Below are positions 1 to 6,433 of a stretch of 11,733 nucleotides of DNA, piece by piece. Each line of letters begins with the position of its first letter. Within the stretch, counting starts at the first letter, position 1. The translations under genes and the position numbers were made by a program. The notes under the pieces are model-generated. The model was not told the DNA's origin, did no database searches, and was given only the letters and a program-made list of their open reading frames with translations. The DNA lies in assembly GCA_017630115.1 (NCBI GenBank), contig JAGBVY010000044.1, positions 1 through 11,733 on the forward strand, read 5' to 3'. The stretch comes from Tidjanibacter sp. Its GTDB lineage: Bacteria > Bacteroidota > Bacteroidia > Bacteroidales > Rikenellaceae.

Positions 1-28
1 AATGGTTTGTTTACGTCTAATTTGTCGG

Positions 29-132
29 ATTTGCTTCTATTTTTTGAGCTATTTTTCTCTTTCTGCCGAAGGAGCATAGTGGACCTATGTAACTGAGGCA
101 AAAAGGAAAAAGAGCCAAAAAGAGGAGCAAAT
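29..132. repeat. Long imperfect palindrome downstream of atpB
   Basis: The arms at about 29-67 and 97-132 are near-complementary: ATTTGC at 29-34 answers GCAAAT at 127-132, GAGC at 46-49 lies opposite the AGAGCC of the other arm, and CTGCC at 63-67 faces GGCA at 97-100. The pairing carries a few mismatches and 1-2-nt bulges. The centre holds a separate perfect 5-bp stem, CATAG (75-79) and CTATG (85-89), around TGGAC. The outer TGCC/GGCA pair and the inner stem share the same centre at position 82. The element begins 4 nt after the atpB stop. There is no U-tract directly after it on either strand, so it is not a standard intrinsic terminator. It could be an interspersed palindromic repeat, an mRNA-stabilising 3' structure or a small non-autonomous element. 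The structure is read directly; its role is inferred. Confidence 0.7.
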
Positions 133-136
133 CACC

Positions 137-1453
137 TTACTTCCAGTACTTCTCTACCAGTTCTGCCTTAATCGACACCTCACTCTTCTTGAAGTACTTA
201 GCAAACAACTCCCAAGCCGTATCGAGCATCTCGGTAATGTCGATATTTACGTCAATCGAGAGCAGTCTGTCGGAGTACTCCTTAGCGAAGGCCAAGGCGC
301 GCTCGTCGTAGTCCGAAAGGTCGAAACCGTTCTCCAACTTGGTCTTTGCACCAGCAGCATCCGAATAGAGGCGCACAGCCATATTCATAACCTGAGGGTG
401 GTCCTCCCTTGTCTTCTTGCCGATAACGAGCTGTTTCAGACGCGAGAGCGAGCGGAAAGGATCGACGATAACCTTGCCGGTGTCGGTATCGTTCCTGAGG
501 AACAACTGACCCTCGGTGATGTAACCTGTGTTATCGGGGATAGCGTGGGTAATGTCGCCACCCGAGAGGGTAGTAACAGCAATGATGGTGATAGAGCCAC
601 CCGAGGGCAACTGCACTGCCTTTTCGTAAATCTTTGCCAAGTCGGAGTAGAGCGAACCGGGCATAGAGTCTTTCGAAGGAATCTGGTCCATACGGTTCGA
701 CACAATAGCCAATGCGTCGGCATAGAGGGTCATATCCGTAAGCAGCACAAGCACCTTCTCGCCCTTGTCGGCAGCAAAATACTCAGCTGCGGTAAGAGCC
801 ATATCGGGCACGAGCAGACGCTCCACAGGGGGATTCTCGGTGGTATTGACAAAGCAAACAATCCTATCCAAGACACCTGCATTCTCAAACAAGTTCTTGA
901 AGTAGAGGAAGTCGTCGTTGGTCATACCCATACCACCAAGGATAATCTTGTCGGCCTTAGCCCTCAGAGCCACATTGGCCATAACTTGGTTGTAGGGCTG
1001 GTCGGGGTCGGCAAAGAAGGGAATCTTCTGACCCGACACGATGGTGTTGTTCAGGTCGATACCTGCAATACCCGTAGCAATCAGTTCCGAAGGCTGACGA
1101 CGACGGAAGGGGTTTACGGTAGGACCGCCAATCTCTCTCTCCTCGCCCTCGACGGGAGCGCCACCTTCCAGAGGCTGGCCGTAGGCATTGAAAAACCTAC
1201 CTGCCAAGCCCTCGCCCACCTTCAACGTGGGAGGCACGCCGTGGAATACCACCTCGGCATCGGTTGAAATACCCTCAGTACCCTCAAATACTTGCAGAGT
1301 AACCTCTTCGCCCATAATTTTCACCACCTGAGCGAGGTGGCCACCAACGGTTGCAAGCTCGTCGTTGCCCACACCAGTGGCGCGAAGCGAAACGGTAGCT
1401 TTGGTAATGTTGTCAATCTTGGTGTATATCTTCTGAAATGCTTTCGTAGTCAT
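137..1453 (-). CDS. atpB: V/A-type ATP synthase subunit B (non-catalytic)
   Basis: The 438-residue protein is the regulatory, non-catalytic subunit that alternates with subunit A in the A3B3 head of a rotary V/A-type ATPase on the cytoplasmic face of the membrane. It has an N-terminal beta-barrel (about 1-80), a central nucleotide-binding-like domain containing TGIAGID (127-133) and GQKIPFF (141-147), and a helical C-terminal domain. The family marker PFRSLSRL (332-339) and the GYITEGQ stretch (310-316) are clear. As expected for B there is no P-loop lysine. The loop reads ADPDQPYN (148-155), where V-type B subunits usually have a Ser-Gly-rich SGSGLPHN-like sequence. It lies 21 nt after atpA. 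AGGAGA at 1467-1462 sits 8 nt before the ATG, one of few convincing Shine-Dalgarno sites here. Length is slightly under the usual 455-465 residues. Identification is very secure. Confidence 0.97.
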   Translation of the reverse strand: MTTKAFQKIYTKIDNITKATVSLRATGVGNDELATVGGHLAQVVKIMGEEVTLQVFEGTEGISTDAEVVFHGVPPTLKVGEGLAGRFFNAYGQPLEGGAPVEGEEREIGGPTVNPFRRRQPSELIATGIAGIDLNNTIVSGQKIPFFADPDQPYNQVMANVALRAKADKIILGGMGMTNDDFLYFKNLFENAGVLDRIVCFVNTTENPPVERLLVPDMALTAAEYFAADKGEKVLVLLTDMTLYADALAIVSNRMDQIPSKDSMPGSLYSDLAKIYEKAVQLPSGGSITIIAVTTLSGGDITHAIPDNTGYITEGQLFLRNDTDTGKVIVDPFRSLSRLKQLVIGKKTREDHPQVMNMAVRLYSDAAGAKTKLENGFDLSDYDERALAFAKEYSDRLLSIDVNIDITEMLDTAWELFAKYFKKSEVSIKAELVEKYWK

Positions 1454-1461
1454 ATCTTTTA

Positions 1462-1467
1462 TCTCCT
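1462..1467 (-). promoter_or_regulatory. Shine-Dalgarno site of atpB
   Basis: On the minus strand AGGAGA stands 8 nt before the atpB ATG, inside the 21-nt atpA-atpB spacer. Most other genes in the window lack such a site, as is usual in Bacteroidetes. It supports the ATG at 1453 as the start. Confidence 0.6.
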
Positions 1468-1474
1468 ACAATGG

Positions 1475-3223
1475 TTATTTGGTGGCTGCAAAAGCCCTAA
1501 TCTCCGACTCATACTTAGCAAACTCCTCGCTCTTCCACTCGGTGTAGTTGAGCTGCTTGAAGAGGTTGATGAGGTTCTTGAAGAAGGCCGAGCACTCCTC
1601 AAACTCCGCAAAACCGTAGTTCCTACGGCAGAGTTCCATAACAAAGTCAAACATATATTTCTGACGCTCAATGGGGCAGTTGGCATCAATATCGTCGAAG
1701 GCATCCTGCTGCAAAATCACAAAGTCGATAAGTTCGCTCTTCCAGAGCATCTCGTGGTACTCAACGGGCACACCGTCGTCACCCAAGATGTTGATTTGCT
1801 CGGCAGCCTCTTTGCCCCTACGCACCAGAGTCTTGCCCTCCATAACGTTCTTCACCCAACCAGCCTCAATGTGGTCGTCGAGATAATCGACAATCTCGGG
1901 ATACTCCAAATACTTCGAGTAGCTATCCAGAGGGTCGATTGCGGGGTAGCGTTTCGAGTCGGCACGCTGCTGCGAGAGTGCATAGAAACACCTTGCAGCC
2001 TTCTTGGTCGATTCGGTAACGGGCTCTTTGAGGTTACCACCCGCAGGCGATACAGTACCCAAGAAGGTTACCGAGCCGGTGGCACCATTACGCAAGTGTA
2101 CCAAACCTGCACGAGCGTAGAACGACGAAATGATGGCCGAAAGGTCCATTGGGAATGCATCCTGACCGGGAAGCTCCTCCAAGCGGTTGGACATCTCCCT
2201 CAGAGCCTGAGCCCAACGCGAGGTAGAGTCAGCCAACAGCAACACTTTCAGACCCATAGCGCGGTAGTACTCGGCAATGGTCATACCCGTATATACGGAG
2301 GCCTCACGAGCTGCAACGGGCATATTGGAGGTGTTGCAGATGATGGTCGTACGCTCCATAAGTTTGAGGCCGGTGCGGGGGTCGTCCAAGTGGGGGAACT
2401 CGGCAAAAATCTCCACCACCTCATTTGCACGCTCACCGCAAGCAACCATAATGATAAGGTCGGCCTCGGCCTGTTTCGAGATGGCGTGCTGCAACACAGT
2501 CTTACCTGCACCGAAAGGACCGGGGATGAAGCCCGTACCACCATCGGCAATAGGGTTGAAAGTGTCGATTGCCCTCACACCTGTCTCCATAATACGACTG
2601 GGACGAGGCTTCGACACATAGCCCTTGATGGCCTTCTTCACGGGCCACTTCTGAACCATTGTCACCTCGTGGTCGTCGCCTTTCGAGTCGGTCAGCACAG
2701 CCACAACGGTATTGACGTTGTACTGGCCAGCCTCTTTGAGCGACTTAACCGTATAGCTCTCCTCCATAGTGAAGGGAACCATAATTTTGTGGGCTACCCA
2801 CATCTCCTTAACCTCACCGAGCCAGTCGCCGGCCGACACAACGTCGCCAACCTTAGCCAGAGGTTTGTACTCCCAGAGTTTCTCATAATCGATAGGGTCG
2901 GTCTTTGTACCACGCTCAATGAAGAGGCTCTCCATCCTCTCCAAGTCGTTTTGCAGACCATCGTAGTTGCGCGAAATGATACCGGGAGCAAGTGTAGCTT
3001 CGAGCATATGACCCTCAAACTCCACCTGTGTGCCAATTTTCAGTCCGCGAGTGGAGTCGAACACCTGCACATAGGCATCCTTTCCATTTACCTTAATCAC
3101 CTCGCCCATCAACTTTACGTCGTCCAAAAGAACATAGCAAATCTCGTTCTGTGCCACTGCTCCCTCGGTGCGTACTATCACGATGTTGGAGATAATACCT
3201 TGAACTTTACCAGTAGTTTTCAT
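1475..3223 (-). CDS. atpA: V/A-type ATP synthase subunit A (catalytic)
   Basis: The 582-residue protein is the catalytic subunit of the rotary V/A-type ATPase, hydrolysing or making ATP in the A3B3 head while coupled to H+ or Na+ flow through the membrane ring. It shows an N-terminal barrel (1-75), the A-type-specific bulge insert (about 110-200), the Walker A motif GPFGAGKT (235-242), the catalytic glutamate in ACGERANE (E264), and the Walker B region LLLADSTSRWA (328-338, D332). VSPAGGN (391-397) is the family's SPPGG-type loop in slightly altered form. The length is normal for the family (about 580-590). The ATG at 3223 is the start because an in-frame stop lies shortly upstream. A purine-rich AAGGAGAGG lies about 30 nt upstream, too far to be a normal ribosome binding site. 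It sits 40 nt after the DUF2764 gene. Coupling ion cannot be told from this subunit. Confidence 0.98.
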   Translation of the reverse strand: MKTTGKVQGIISNIVIVRTEGAVAQNEICYVLLDDVKLMGEVIKVNGKDAYVQVFDSTRGLKIGTQVEFEGHMLEATLAPGIISRNYDGLQNDLERMESLFIERGTKTDPIDYEKLWEYKPLAKVGDVVSAGDWLGEVKEMWVAHKIMVPFTMEESYTVKSLKEAGQYNVNTVVAVLTDSKGDDHEVTMVQKWPVKKAIKGYVSKPRPSRIMETGVRAIDTFNPIADGGTGFIPGPFGAGKTVLQHAISKQAEADLIIMVACGERANEVVEIFAEFPHLDDPRTGLKLMERTTIICNTSNMPVAAREASVYTGMTIAEYYRAMGLKVLLLADSTSRWAQALREMSNRLEELPGQDAFPMDLSAIISSFYARAGLVHLRNGATGSVTFLGTVSPAGGNLKEPVTESTKKAARCFYALSQQRADSKRYPAIDPLDSYSKYLEYPEIVDYLDDHIEAGWVKNVMEGKTLVRRGKEAAEQINILGDDGVPVEYHEMLWKSELIDFVILQQDAFDDIDANCPIERQKYMFDFVMELCRRNYGFAEFEECSAFFKNLINLFKQLNYTEWKSEEFAKYESEIRAFAATK

Positions 3224-3263
3224 TATAAAGATTTATCGTTTTTGATTTAATTATCCTCTCCTT

Positions 3264-4136
3264 TTACTCTTCCGAGAAACGCCTCTCGGCTGCGGCTATG
3301 CGCTCCGTTGCGCTGAGCGAGCCAACCAACGAGCGGAACATCTCACGTCCACGCTCCTCGTCGAGTTTGGCCCAACGATCCACAAGTGCAAGGCGCACAA
3401 TGTAGCTCAGCAGAAAACCGATATTGAAATAGTCAAACGTAGCAATATCCTCGGCCAGCGACCAACGAATCATATCGATACGGTGCTCCTTATCGATAAG
3501 ATTGTCATTCTCGCTCAGAGCACCTATAAGGGCATCGACATAGCCCACCTCGCCTTTCAGGCCGAAGTCGGCAGCCGACGAGCGCACCAGTTGTTGGACA
3601 ATCTCGCCACCGCCAATAAGGTGGTCTGCCACACTGAGTCCCCTCTGGCGTGCCGTAAGTGCAGCCGTAATGTTCCTCAGATTCCTATCGGCCTCGCACC
3701 ACTCTCTCAAAAAGCGACACTTGCTACCGGCCGCATAGCGATAGTAGGCGCCGTAGAGCTCCGAAGCAAACGAGCGCGACAGATCGACCCTCTGCAACCT
3801 CTCGTCGTCGGGGTCAATCTCGCCCTCGGCAGCCTCGCCAAAGAGCGCAACAACCTCGGCCAACTCTCGGGGCAACTCGCTGGGAGCAGCCATCTGGGCC
3901 TCCAACTCCTCGCGCGAGAAATTGCCCAACGTCGAGAAAGCCTCGCGGTGGTTACGCAGATTAACCATATTGCACACATCGTAGAAGAGCATCCAGCCCC
4001 TCAACGCACGACCATCCTCCTTCGACAACTCGGCAGCTATCTCGTCGATAACCTCCCTTGCGTCGAAGCCTTTCAAGTCGCCATCGAGCTGCTGCTCTCT
4101 CAATCCAGCAACAAGGCAGTAATAATTTTTAGCCAT
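3264..4136 (-). CDS. DUF2764 protein of the V-ATPase operon, possible subunit C analogue
   Basis: The 290-residue soluble protein has no signal peptide or membrane helix. I recognise it as the DUF2764 family that accompanies V-type ATPase genes in Bacteroidetes; its function has not been established as far as I know. It is acidic and helical. Two stretches resemble each other: YDVCNMVNLRN (52-62) and WCEADRNLRN (146-155, followed by ITAALTARQRG). A third helical stretch, YIVRLALVDRWAKLDEERG (245-263), lies near the C-terminus. Repeated helices with a D..NLRN-like core recall subunit C (AC39 / V-ATPase d), which is built from three similar helical units and joins the central stalk to the membrane ring. 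The position between subunits E and A, 15 nt and 40 nt away, matches where subunit C often lies in archaeal-type operons. The family call is firm; the subunit C role is inference. Confidence 0.85.
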   Translation of the reverse strand: MAKNYYCLVAGLREQQLDGDLKGFDAREVIDEIAAELSKEDGRALRGWMLFYDVCNMVNLRNHREAFSTLGNFSREELEAQMAAPSELPRELAEVVALFGEAAEGEIDPDDERLQRVDLSRSFASELYGAYYRYAAGSKCRFLREWCEADRNLRNITAALTARQRGLSVADHLIGGGEIVQQLVRSSAADFGLKGEVGYVDALIGALSENDNLIDKEHRIDMIRWSLAEDIATFDYFNIGFLLSYIVRLALVDRWAKLDEERGREMFRSLVGSLSATERIAAAERRFSEE

Positions 4137-4151
4137 AGTCCGTACTTCTTA

Positions 4152-4754
4152 TTAGAAGAGCATTCGGGTTACCTTCTCTTTCATATACTCAGCCAAGAGA
4201 GCTGCGAAGTCATCCTCGGTGAAGCTGATGTAGAAACCACCCTCCTTAGGAGCAACCTTGAAACCGCTCTTAACCTTCTCCGAGTAGCCTACCTCAATAC
4301 CCTCGTTAAGAAGAGCCTTGGTAGCGCCCTCAATCTCGCCATCGAACTGAGCCTTCATCTGGCTAGGCAAGGTAGCCACCAAAGCCACCTTCTCGCCACT
4401 CCAACCGCGAGCCACACTAAGCAACATCTCCTTAACAAACTCCACGTCGAGCATTGCGCCGTGTACCGAAGGAGCCACGCTCTTGGCAACAACCAAGCCA
4501 GCAATGTTCTCCTTCAATGCAGCCACAACCTGACGAGTAGCAAGTGCCAACTCGGTCTCGTTGTTCTTCTTTATCTCGGCAGCCTTCTGCTCGGCAGCCT
4601 TAACAATAGCGGCAGCCTTTGCCTCTGCCTCAGCCAAGATAGCAGCAGCCTTCACCTCTGCCTCGCCAATCATTCGCTCGGCCTCCTGCTGACCTTTCGA
4701 CAAACCCTCGGAGTAGAGTTTCTCGGTCAATTCCTGTAATTTTCTATTTTCCAT
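4152..4754 (-). CDS. atpE: V/A-type ATP synthase subunit E (peripheral stalk)
   Basis: The 200-residue protein is the peripheral-stalk subunit that braces the A3B3 head against rotation. Residues 8-85 form a long alanine- and charge-rich helix. Within it, residues 31-63 are three 11-residue (hendecad) units, beginning EAEVKAAAILA, EAEAKAAAIVK and AAEQKAAEIKK, the pattern of a right-handed coiled coil as known for E/G stalks of A-type ATPases. The C-terminal part (about 95-200) is the globular head-binding domain, with WSGEKVALVATLP near its start and FYISFTEDDFAALL near its end. It is the first ATPase gene in the cluster, 53 nt after the DUF4301 gene and 15 nt before DUF2764. No TAnnTTTG box is seen in the AT-rich 53-nt gap, so read-through from the upstream promoter is likely. 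The partner subunit G is not seen in the window. Confidence 0.9.
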   Translation of the reverse strand: MENRKLQELTEKLYSEGLSKGQQEAERMIGEAEVKAAAILAEAEAKAAAIVKAAEQKAAEIKKNNETELALATRQVVAALKENIAGLVVAKSVAPSVHGAMLDVEFVKEMLLSVARGWSGEKVALVATLPSQMKAQFDGEIEGATKALLNEGIEVGYSEKVKSGFKVAPKEGGFYISFTEDDFAALLAEYMKEKVTRMLF

Positions 4755-4807
4755 TGTTTGTGATTAGAATTGATATTTATATTTAATGTATTGTCTTTTT
4801 CTCAGAA

Positions 4808-6265
4808 CTATTGGTGCTGGGGACGCAACAAGTCGGTCACAACCTTCACAGGCGAGAAGGTCGAGATGGGGACCTCTACAAAGAGTGTATTCCAAGCCGA
4901 CATAGCACCATTCCACAAACCGGGCAGTTCCTGAGCCAAGAGTGTACGACCACTCTTCGACTTACTCGAAATAAATCCCGTTGCGGGGTCGGTAAACTCT
5001 CTAAAATCGTATTTTTCGCCCAAGTGGTTGCGGGTGGCGCAGACCAAATCCACTGGATTGAAGTGGGTTGCCTCGGCCATCAGAGCCTTCTGCTCGGGAG
5101 CAATCTGCGACGACTCGGCAATCTGCAAAGCCACCGTACCATCGACACTCTCGGCCCAGAAAGGACCACCGCCTGGCTCGCCCTCGTTGCGTACCATACC
5201 ACACACCCTCAGAGGTCTATTGAGCACCCTAAGAAGCGCCTCGGCTAACTTGCCACCTTCGAGAACCTTCACACTCTCGGGCAGAATAACACACAAGTCG
5301 CGCTCAACAAACTCAACCACCTCTGCAAGATTGGCCTCCTGCCTTTGAATCTTCTCCACCCAATCGAACACCTTGCGCTGAGTAGAAACCAACAGGCCTG
5401 CCAAAACCTCTTTATATTTAATTGTGTCGGCTTTCAGGTGATCGGGAGCTACATTGTCGATGGTCTTGATGAAAATCACATCGGCGTCAATATCGTTCAA
5501 ATTCTCTATCAGCGCACCGTGACCTGCGGGGCGGAACAACAAGCTGCCGTCGCTCTCGCGGAAAGGAGTGCAATCCTCCGCAGCAGCAATAGTATCGGTA
5601 CTGCTCTTCTGCACCGACATCGAGATGTTGTACTTCACCTCGTAGCGACTCTCGTAGCGCTCCCTGACGCTCTCAAAGAGCGACGAGAAGCCCTCAACGT
5701 GCTCGGGCGAAACGGTGAAGTGGATATTCACCTCGCCATTGCTCGACGCATACATAGCGCCCTCGGCCAAATGCTCTTCAAAGGGGGTACGATTGCCTGT
5801 GGTGTAGTTGTGGAATAGCAAAAGACCTTTGGGCTTTGAGCCATACTCCAACCCCTCGCCTACAATGGCTGCTACAATATCCCTCAACGAAGCCTTCTCC
5901 AACGAAATCTTCGAAGCAAGTGCCTCCGAGAAGGCAAACTTATCCAAGTTGGCCTGCAACTTCTCCACCGTAGGATTCATCTGACCATCCTCCAAATAGG
6001 CAAAGAGGTCTTTGAACATACGGGTAGCAGCGCCACTTGCAGGTACGAATTTCTCTATTTTCAGTTTACCCTGAGCCTCGCGATACTCGGCACGCAGCGC
6101 ATCGGCCTCGGCCTCATCGACTGCCTTAATACCGTCGCCCACTCGGGCAGAACGAACAATTTTCAAATAGGGGAAACCTTTACGAAAGTTCTCCAACTGA
6201 CTCTCCACAGCCTCCTGAGTGAGTCCGTGTTTTTGGATCTGAGCAAGGTCTTTTGAGGTAAACAT
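4808..6265 (-). CDS. DUF4301 family protein, probable nucleotidyltransferase-like fold
   Basis: The 485-residue cytoplasmic protein has no signal peptide or membrane helix. I recognise it as DUF4301, a Bacteroidetes family without an established function. Several motifs resemble UDP-sugar pyrophosphorylases in the right order: PASGAATRMFK (75-85) like the G-x-G-T-R-M nucleotide-binding loop; PKGLLLFH (145-152) and RTPFEEHL (159-166) like the substrate loop after it; FRPAGHGAL (244-252) like the P-G-H-G base-binding loop; FIKTIDNV (265-272) like the metal-binding V-x-x-x-D-N strand; and TFSPVK (469-474) like the C-terminal FSPLK lysine. A GT-A nucleotidyltransferase-type enzyme is therefore my inference. 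It heads the leftward unit behind a probable promoter in the divergent spacer and is 53 nt upstream of atpE. A link with the ATPase is suggested only by position. Confidence 0.85.
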   Translation of the reverse strand: MFTSKDLAQIQKHGLTQEAVESQLENFRKGFPYLKIVRSARVGDGIKAVDEAEADALRAEYREAQGKLKIEKFVPASGAATRMFKDLFAYLEDGQMNPTVEKLQANLDKFAFSEALASKISLEKASLRDIVAAIVGEGLEYGSKPKGLLLFHNYTTGNRTPFEEHLAEGAMYASSNGEVNIHFTVSPEHVEGFSSLFESVRERYESRYEVKYNISMSVQKSSTDTIAAAEDCTPFRESDGSLLFRPAGHGALIENLNDIDADVIFIKTIDNVAPDHLKADTIKYKEVLAGLLVSTQRKVFDWVEKIQRQEANLAEVVEFVERDLCVILPESVKVLEGGKLAEALLRVLNRPLRVCGMVRNEGEPGGGPFWAESVDGTVALQIAESSQIAPEQKALMAEATHFNPVDLVCATRNHLGEKYDFREFTDPATGFISSKSKSGRTLLAQELPGLWNGAMSAWNTLFVEVPISTFSPVKVVTDLLRPQHQ

Positions 6266-6298
6266 AGTTTTGGTCGGTTTTTAGTGTGTAAAAATAAT

Positions 6299-6324
6299 CC
6301 GCCAAATGTACCAACATTTGGTGG
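6299..6324. promoter_or_regulatory. Operator-like inverted repeat over the leftward promoter
   Basis: CCAAATG (6302-6308) and CATTTGG (6315-6321) form a perfect 7-bp inverted repeat with a 6-nt spacer. After one mismatch, CC (6299-6300) and GG (6323-6324) extend it. The left arm overlaps the -7 box of the leftward unit, a position where a dimeric repressor would block RNA polymerase. A hairpin in a transcript is a less likely reading, since the repeat lies mostly upstream of the predicted start. Confidence 0.4.
6303..6310 (-). promoter_or_regulatory. Probable -7 box for the DUF4301/V-ATPase unit
   Basis: On the minus strand TACATTTG matches the Bacteroidetes -7 consensus TAnnTTTG. A run of seven T (6334-6328), 17 nt upstream, could serve as a weak -33 element, though it lacks the G of TTTG. 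Transcription would begin near 6297, giving a leader of roughly 30 nt before the DUF4301 ATG at 6265. The box lies inside an inverted repeat. Confidence 0.5.
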
Positions 6325-6346
6325 AATAAAAAAACCTCCACACCTA

Positions 6347-6360
6347 TTTTTAATTAAAAA
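6347..6360. other. 14-bp AT-only perfect palindrome
   Basis: TTTTTAATTAAAAA is a perfect palindrome near the middle of the divergent spacer, about 60 bp from the murB promoter box and 37 bp from the leftward one. It could aid either promoter as an UP-like AT-rich stretch, or be chance in an AT-rich spacer. Confidence 0.3.
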
Positions 6361-6383
6361 GTTTTTGACATTTGCAATTATTT

Positions 6384-6403
6384 CCTCTCGATAGAGGGTT
6401 TTT
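6384..6403 (+). other. Small hairpin followed by a T run
   Basis: CCTCT (6384-6388) and AGAGG (6393-6397) form a perfect stem with the loop CGAT, followed by GG-free G then TTTTT (6399-6403). It looks like a short intrinsic terminator on the plus strand. It lies upstream of the murB promoter box with no plus-strand gene before it, so its role is unclear; it may block stray transcripts or be chance. Confidence 0.3.
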
Positions 6404-6416
6404 GGGCGAAAAGTAC

Positions 6417-6424
6417 TAACTTTG
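6417..6424 (+). promoter_or_regulatory. Probable -7 box for the murB unit
   Basis: TAACTTTG fits the Bacteroidetes -7 consensus TAnnTTTG exactly. No good TTTG is seen at the expected -33 distance; the nearest one (6401-6404) is too close. The predicted transcription start is only a few nt before the murB ATG at 6434, implying a very short or absent leader. Confidence 0.45.
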
Positions 6425-6433
6425 CCGTTTGAT

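Noticed and set aside
1..77. Minus-strand open frame from an ATG in the palindrome to the window edge (about 25 codons)
   Set aside because: The lysine- and serine-rich translation does not look like subunit D or any family I know, and its start lies in the palindrome. It is too short to support.
29..132. Intrinsic terminator for atpB
   Set aside because: The structure is much longer than a normal terminator, has mismatches and bulges, and no T-run follows on the minus strand.
1292..3250. Very long plus-strand open frame (652 codons) opposite atpA, with others opposite atpB (398-1267) and DUF2764/atpE (3483-4739)
   Set aside because: The minus-strand proteins are clear family members with intact motifs. 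The antisense translations show no recognisable domain and follow from codon bias that leaves few stops in the opposite frame.
3224..3263. AAGGAGAGG as ribosome binding site of atpA
   Set aside because: It lies about 30 nt from the ATG, and an in-frame stop intervenes, so no earlier start could use it.
6422..6433. Upstream TTG start for murB, and similarly GTG 7478 for tilS and TTG 9867 for holA
   Set aside because: Each adds 1-4 residues without family likeness, and an ATG lies just downstream. In murB the TTG falls within the probable -7 box.
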